From Pelargonium cotyledonis (taxonomy: Eukaryota; Streptophyta; Magnoliopsida; Geraniales; Geraniaceae), in NCBI GenBank assembly GCA_036897625.1, contig JAYMTA010000636.1, positions 1 through 25,793 on the forward strand: a DNA stretch of 25,793 nucleotides, given 5' to 3'. The notes beneath the pieces were generated by a model. It was not told where the DNA came from. It did not search any database and was given only the letters and a program-made list of their open reading frames with translations. A program made the translations under genes and the position numbers. The first letter of the stretch is position 1; each line of letters starts with the position of its first letter. Shown one piece after another: positions 21,193 through 25,793 of the stretch.

Positions 21193-21311
21193 CACAAAGA
21201 GATTGTACTATTGAGTCTATAACCTTTAACATGCATTCAATTGATTTCTTCTGATAGGGTTGGAGGATGTCGGATTCACATCTAAATCCTGGGCGAGCAA
21301 GGTTATATTAG
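16698..21311 (+). CDS. RUS6: DUF647 / ROOT UV-B SENSITIVE family protein, RUS6-like (EMB1879)
   Basis: The gene has thirteen exons: 16698-17102, 17783-17881, 17990-18103, 18386-18457, 18595-18705, 18781-18900, 19600-19701, 19815-19887, 20032-20115, 20228-20292, 20554-20655, 20952-21134, 21258-21311. They splice in frame to about 527 aa. The N-terminus (1-80) is Ser/Ala-rich and low in complexity. The DUF647 core starts near residue 140 with SYVVPEGFPDSV and includes FFGGAMGVFTTRTLL, the Gly-rich DGAGRVGKMLFSRQG, GAGVELATAAVPHLFLPLAC (hydrophobic, possibly membrane-associated) and NVGAVTSTSTRTPIYKAF. The C-terminal block ends QGWRMSDSHLNPGRARLY. MAPPPMN at the start and the C-terminus fit RUS6 rather than RUS1-5. 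RUS1 and RUS2 act in root UV-B sensing and development, and RUS6 is embryo-essential in Arabidopsis; its biochemical role is unknown. The ATG context AAAATGGC is good. No lesion was seen, but the exon 18595 acceptor (TTAAAAAG) is weak. Confidence 0.93.
17640..17719. mobile_element. Possible Stowaway-like MITE end in RUS6 intron 1
   Basis: GGACACTGAGCTCGGGATGG followed by AGTGAGTA reads like a degenerate Stowaway right terminus (GGGACGGAGGGAGTA). No matching left end was found, so this is a fragment at best. Confidence 0.3.
19736..19753. repeat. CA microsatellite in RUS6 intron 7
   Basis: Nine CA units, 21 bp before the TC tract that ends the same intron. Dinucleotide repeat of no known function. 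Confidence 0.85.
19775..19810 (+). repeat. (TC)18 microsatellite forming the RUS6 intron 7 polypyrimidine tract
   Basis: Eighteen uninterrupted TC units end four bases before the acceptor ACAG (19811-19814) of exon 19815-19887. The repeat therefore supplies the whole polypyrimidine tract. Such tracts are length-variable, so alleles should differ in tract length; an effect on splicing is inferred. Confidence 0.9.
20353..20510. mobile_element. Possible Stowaway-like MITE remnant in RUS6 intron 10
   Basis: TACTATCCCCATTTCTAAAT followed by AAGTCA resembles the Stowaway left terminus TACTCCCTCCGTTCCTAAATAAGT. The far end is not clear; ATTAGTACT near 20500 is a weak candidate. Confidence 0.4.
20690..20885. 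mobile_element. Degenerate inverted-repeat element in RUS6 intron 11
   Basis: CAATTTGGGTT near the left and TCCAAATTG near the right are inverted, and so are CCTGAAC and GGTTCAGG. The interior is dense in GACCCGA / GGGTCGG motifs and is more GC-rich than the rest of the intron. I found no target duplication, so the superfamily is unassigned; hAT is the best guess. Confidence 0.45.
21172..21192. repeat. CT microsatellite in RUS6 intron 12
   Basis: About ten CT units in the middle of the short last intron (21135-21257), well away from both splice sites. Confidence 0.85.
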
Positions 21312-22733
21312 AGCAATAGATGGAATAACTAACCCAAAGCAATGATCAGATAATGCCATATATATATTTGAAGACAGATCGAGAGACGGGCTCAACAAGC
21401 TGAGTGGCTTACCAAGGTTTTATGGATCGAGCATCCACTCTACGCAAAACTATAAACCGATCTATCATAAAATCAGGTAATGATGAAGAATATGTGCTGC
21501 GGATGTCGTAACTGCATAAACACGAAACTCCTTTGTTTGTTTGTTTGTCTGGTTTTCATATTTAGTGTAGGGTCGGGTGTGCCCTCTTGACAAAATAGAG
21601 GGTTTTTGGGTTTTGTTGAAATTGTTTAGTAGCACATATACTGTTATATACTTGACTATATAAAGAATATGAATTGTGTATTTAATACTTATGTTTGTGG
21701 TTAAACTTGGTGTTTGTTTGATAAATTAATGCTTGAAACGTGGTTTTAGTTGTGTGCATTTTGGTCGATTTTTGGCAACTTTGGGGCTTGAATTTGTATG
21801 AACCGAATCGTTGATTTGTTTAATTCCTCGACGTATGTTTTCTTTTCTACCGACCAAAATGATATGTCATAACACTTGTATTTTAAGAAATGCATGAATT
21901 ATATTCTTAGTTGTGGACCGTCCAATTTAATTCGAAGGTGTCGCTTTCGTGTTGTACAAATTTCAAGACCACATGTTTTTCTTCTTTTAGAAACCAAATT
22001 TCCGCTCCACTTGTTAATGTTCTTATACACGTGTTGTACAAAATCGAATATTTAGGACATTTGCCCCCAGCACAACCCCACAAGAACACAAAATATGACC
22101 CACATTTTTATTCGGAATTGGGTAGCAAAAATCAATACGCTTATTATCTGATATCGTGTGACGAACACCAATCTGCATTTTCTTTGATGTAAAACCCGTG
22201 AGCTGACCACAAATCCACATAAACTCGCATATCTTACGTATCCTTCTTAGGTCGTGTTTGCACTTAGCTGTGTAATGTATTCAACCCGTTTTAATAATGA
22301 TCAACGCATTTAGAGAACAATAAGCTTTCAACATGACCCATGAACACACATATTCGCATATTTTCTATGTAAAACCCGTAACCTGACCCAAAATCGACAT
22401 AAACTCATCTCTTGCGGCTTTAGGGTACAGGTTTGGGCCTTTTCAACCCAACTCTATTGCAGAGCATCCCTGGCTCGGCACTCACCAATTACCATGTCCT
22501 ATGTACATACCCAATCACAACATCAATATATGATTTGACAAAAGATTTAAATATAAGATAATGGAGCCAATATGATTCAAGAGAACCCACTTTCGGTCAA
22601 ATTCAAAGTATAAGAAGAAAGATACTTGATGGGTCAGTGCCTAAATGGCTAAAACAAAACTTGATCTCATCCCATATGCAAAATCCATTTTCTATCTAGA
22701 CATTGTTTTAATGAACATGATAGGGAACAAACC
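21312..22733. other. Convergent spacer between RUS6 and the SART3-like gene
   Basis: Both 3' UTRs lie here, facing each other. The middle has a 180-bp-offset direct repeat and no credible gene; the longest ORF (93 codons, 21911-22192) has no recognisable similarity. Confidence 0.6.
22160..22418. repeat. Direct repeat pair offset by 180 bp
   Basis: Copy 1 (about 22160-22235) and copy 2 (about 22340-22415) share GATGTAAAACCCGT / CTATGTAAAACCCGT, GACC, AAATC and GACATAAACTC or CACATAAACTC in the same order. Similarity also extends upstream through GAACAC. The two look like copies of one unit or terminal parts of a decayed element with GACCC-type motifs. Confidence 0.6.
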
Positions 22734-25439
22734 TCAGTCTTTAAGGAACATTTTTCTGAACTCGTTGTTTGATTTTGGCTTCTCCTCTCCACCATCATCG
22801 GTTTTCGGTTTGTTTGCAGTCCAACCAAGTGCCCTAACAGATCTCGGCATTGCAAATATTGTTTTCCCCTTGAGCTGGATGTTGTCACTTCCGGGCTTAA
22901 CGGTTACCGAACTTGGTTCCTGAGCTGTCCCCTTCTCCTTGGAGGTTTCATCCGTTTCTTTAGAATCAGATTCCCCGGGCATGCCAGTTTGGTCGCTAGA
23001 TTGCGCTGCCATTTCAACTTAAGCATGAGTATCAGATTTTCATACCAGTAAAAGTAAATAAGCCAATAAATAACAAAACAAGGGCAGATAAATATATACG
23101 CTTCACTTATGAAGCACTGACTCTTCTCCTTCAGCCAAGTGTCAGGGTGTCCAACACTGAACACCCTACACGTGAATCAGAAATTAAAAGTTAAAAATAA
23201 ATCCATATCCTCGACATGCGAGTTGGACAGGACAAGCCTCTCTTTTTGGTGCCCATAGACTATAATAACCTTTTCTTTAGACGCAATTTGTATTGTTTGT
23301 TTAGTTTGAACTCATGTTCATTTCAATTTGACATAATATAAAGTTTAATTTCTATACAATTAAAAATCATAAATACATATAGTTTGCTACTAGGAAAAAC
23401 AATCTCAACAAATGAGACTCAGCCAAGCCTATGAGAGTTTGACACGTCGAATTAACACTTATACCCGTGCCAATAATGTGTCCGCCCACATCCAATTTCT
23501 GTGTATATATAATTTTTTTTAATAATTTAATGTATCGTAACATATCACACTGTATTTTTTTGCAATGGCAAATTGCACGCCCAAAGTGATGTCAATGATG
23601 TGTTTAAAAGTTGATAAATGTACCCTAAAGGTGTCGTGCATGCCCATATAAGTTATAACCTCATTAATGTCAATTCGCCTTACATAACTTGATTTTTACT
23701 TTTATTTAACCATTGCACCACAGAGTTAAACAGTAAACACATAGTGAAAACTAATGTTGCTGACACACAGATTTGGTTATTATCATTTAATGTTAAATGC
23801 CAGTTGACTTACCATTTTCTGGTTGGGCGCTCTGTCCAGCTGATTCTTTTTTGTTCTTTTTGGGATTTGAGCGTGTAATACTTAACTTCTTTCCAAGAAG
23901 CATCCTCTTGTTTTTAGCTACAGCTCTAGCAAGTTGTGCACCGTCCGAGAAATCCACATATGCCAATCCCTGCAGAGATCCATCAAGGTATTGAAGTATA
24001 GGTAATGACGTTAGGCACGGCGTGCTCAGCAACAAGATGAATGTTGATTCTCAGCACGATACTAATATCAACATATGGAATTAGATCCTTTGATTTCAAA
24101 AGCAGTTTAGGACAGGACACTAGAATGAAGTACCCTTGGCAGCAACCAATTAAGATGTTGCTTAGGTCAATTAATGCAATGCAATGAAAGAATATGTATT
24201 GAAACAGCATAAGAAAAAGGAAGAGTGAAATCTACCCTTGATTTTCCAGTGTACTTGTCTTTTAGTATCCGAACATCAACAACTCCACCAACATCTTTGA
24301 AGAAATCACGTAGGTCTTCATTTTTTGCCTGCAGAGTCATTACCATTAAAAGACCAAGTTTGTCACCCTGTCCAAGATGAAAACAAAGTTTCAAAAGGAA
24401 AAAAAAAGGGTGGGTTAGCTGTTGTCTCCTTACCTTAAGACTAAGATTTGACACAAATACAGTGCATTGATCTGTATATACTTTGGCTTTCTCAGGAGTA
24501 ATGTCTTTCAGCTGTTCATTTGCACGATTTGTTGTTTCTGCTTTTGCTTTTGAATCTTGAGCTTCAATAGGAACTTGGGCTTTATTCTCCTTATGTACTT
24601 GCTTTGGTTTTTTAGCAGCATCTTTCTGCCGCTTTGCTGGAGGCTGTTCATCAGCTACATTTGAACCTATCTTTCTTTTTTCCCGAGAATTTTTCTGTAC
24701 AGTATTGTCTCCTTGATCCATTAATTTGGATTCCTGCTGTAGCCTATATGATTGCAGCTCCTCTAGACGAGGTGTTACCTGAAAAACAGGATACATAGCA
24801 AGCGCAAGTAACCCGTTAACGAGTACAGTTCACACCTAGGAAATCATACAGATTAAGAAACTAACATAATAAGTGTTTTAATCAGTGATATTTTTTACAG
24901 CTAAACTAAAGTTAACCAATTTCATTCAAGCAAACCAAATAAGTCAAGAAATTTACTGTAGGCAGCAACATAATAAGGTGATGTATGTATTCCAGATTGC
25001 TAAAAAAGATTAATGTTTACTAATTTGTTTCTCGATTAGAAGTTCAACAGGTCTTAAAGAGTCACAGTCCCAGATTTAACTGACTAATTATTCTCAATTT
25101 TATAGTTCAAATCCTCAAGCAACCCATTTGAAATTTAAAAGTGATCAAGACTGTTTAAAAACTAGGACTATAGTCATATTGTTGCCCGAAAAAAATGACA
25201 ATCACCATGTACCTTAAAATACAAAAAATAGGTGCATATCTTAATCTCCAATAGCTATTGTAATGCATTACATTCACAAAGACAGATACTTTTATGAAAA
25301 ATGTAGTATATTGTTCCAAACTTTTATAGACAGTGAAAATGAAACTGTAGATGAAAGATAGTACCTTCTGTATAGCATGATCAAAATCTTCCAGTGTACC
25401 GAATTCCCTCTCAAAGCGCAACCAAGACTGGCATATGTC
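22734..25439 (-). CDS. SART3: SART3/Prp24-type U4/U6 snRNP recycling factor (EMB140-like), C-terminal part
   Basis: Five exons on the minus strand read 25439-25365, 24778-24434, 24328-24236, 23969-23813, 23005-22734, all with GT-AG introns. They give about 313 aa plus TGA; the 5' half of the gene lies beyond the right edge. In order they encode the end of the HAT-repeat (half-TPR) region (SWLRFEREFGTLEDFDHAIQ), a charged linker with a likely nuclear signal (PPAKRQKDAAKKPK), then one RRM with RNP2 VFVSNL and RNP1 RGLAYVDF split over three exons. A Ser/Thr/Lys-rich tail ends in SNNEFRKMFLKD. That terminal motif is the family's LSm-binding signature. SART3/Prp24 proteins re-anneal U4 and U6 snRNAs with the LSm2-8 ring in the nucleus. 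A second RRM, present in human SART3, is not evident in these exons. The start of exon 23005 is placed by phase and by CAG at 23008-23006. Confidence 0.9.
23560..23790. repeat. Probable dispersed repeat in a SART3-like intron
   Basis: Starts near GCAAATTGCACGCCCAAAGT and has the GTACCCTAAAGG and TTAAACAGTAA phrases of a common plant repeat whose relative begins at about 25578. The ends are not defined. Confidence 0.35.
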
Positions 25440-25793
25440 CTGAATGATTCTGTTTGTTTAGGAAGGGACGGTATCATCTAATCCACAATGTATTGCATAG
25501 AAATTGAACAATGACAACATAACCAAAATAACCGCATAATATCATTCCAGAACAATGCTTCAAAGTAGAATACTATAAAGGGGTAATTGCAGTTTAGTGC
25601 CCTATACTTGACACCTTTTGCAATGACTACTCCTAATGTTTGTTTTGTAATTTTTCAGTGCCCCAAACTTTACCTCAGCTCTTTCCGTCCATGAAAATGG
25701 ACGGAAACGGTCAAAAAAAGATCATGTGCACGGCACATGTTGATAATTCTTCAAAAATGTTCAAATTGCCCTCATCTTCTACCTCTAGTCTCT
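25440..25793. other. SART3-like intron at right edge, with a dispersed repeat
   Basis: No further SART3 exon was recognised. From about 25578 the sequence (GGGTAATTGCAGTTTAGTGC, CTTTTGCAATGAC) reads as a dispersed plant repeat running off the window. It includes a perfect 11-bp inverted repeat, TTTCCGTCCAT / ATGGACGGAAA (25682-25707), with a 4-base loop. The element class is unknown. Confidence 0.5.

Noticed and set aside
21911..22192. 93-codon ORF between the convergent genes
   Set aside because: No similarity recognised, overlapping ORFs on both strands, and it ends in the direct-repeat region.
1..25793. CRISPR array, operon, phage or other prokaryote-type system
   Set aside because: No regularly spaced repeats, no Shine-Dalgarno-led gene strings; all genes are intron-rich plant nuclear genes.

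Overview
The window is nuclear DNA from a flowering plant, probably a eudicot. It is AT-rich, the genes are split by many GT-AG introns, and the introns and spacers carry plant transposon remnants: hAT-type elements, PIF/Harbinger and Stowaway MITEs, an Au-type SINE and a second tRNA-derived SINE. All four genes are conserved plant housekeeping genes. I could not name the species. No bacterial, organellar or viral genes, CRISPR array or RNA gene was seen.

Layout. (1) 499-6305, plus strand: the last twelve exons, about 596 codons, of CAND1, the HEAT-repeat cullin exchange factor. The copy looks broken: one in-frame TAG and two lost splice-acceptor AGs, with no frameshift in any exon. Its introns hold a 921-bp hAT element with a perfect 8-bp target duplication, a PIF/Harbinger MITE, and an Au SINE that is itself split by a second hAT element. 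(2) 7750-12488, plus strand: a complete eight-exon gene for the Tudor-domain splicing factor SPF30, about 308 aa. Its introns hold a Stowaway MITE, a 470-bp hAT element with a perfect target duplication, a remnant of the same PIF MITE seen in CAND1, and a probable hAT remnant. (3) 12489-16697: a 4.2-kb spacer full of decayed repeats and without a credible gene. (4) 16698-21311, plus strand: a complete 13-exon gene for a DUF647 / ROOT UV-B SENSITIVE protein closest to RUS6 (EMB1879), about 527 aa. (5) 22734 to past 25439, minus strand: the last five exons of a SART3/Prp24-type U4/U6 snRNP recycling factor (EMB140-like), convergent with the RUS6 gene.

The genes are not a functional cluster. SPF30 and the SART3-like protein both act in spliceosome assembly or recycling, CAND1 in SCF ubiquitin ligase exchange, and RUS6 in an essential, poorly defined process; their proximity is ordinary plant gene order. 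I found no convincing new biological system. The points most worth a second look are the decay pattern of the CAND1 copy, the three-deep nested transposon in its last intron, an intron-dwelling hAT family with readable target duplications, and an 18-unit TC microsatellite that forms the whole visible polypyrimidine tract of one RUS6 splice acceptor.
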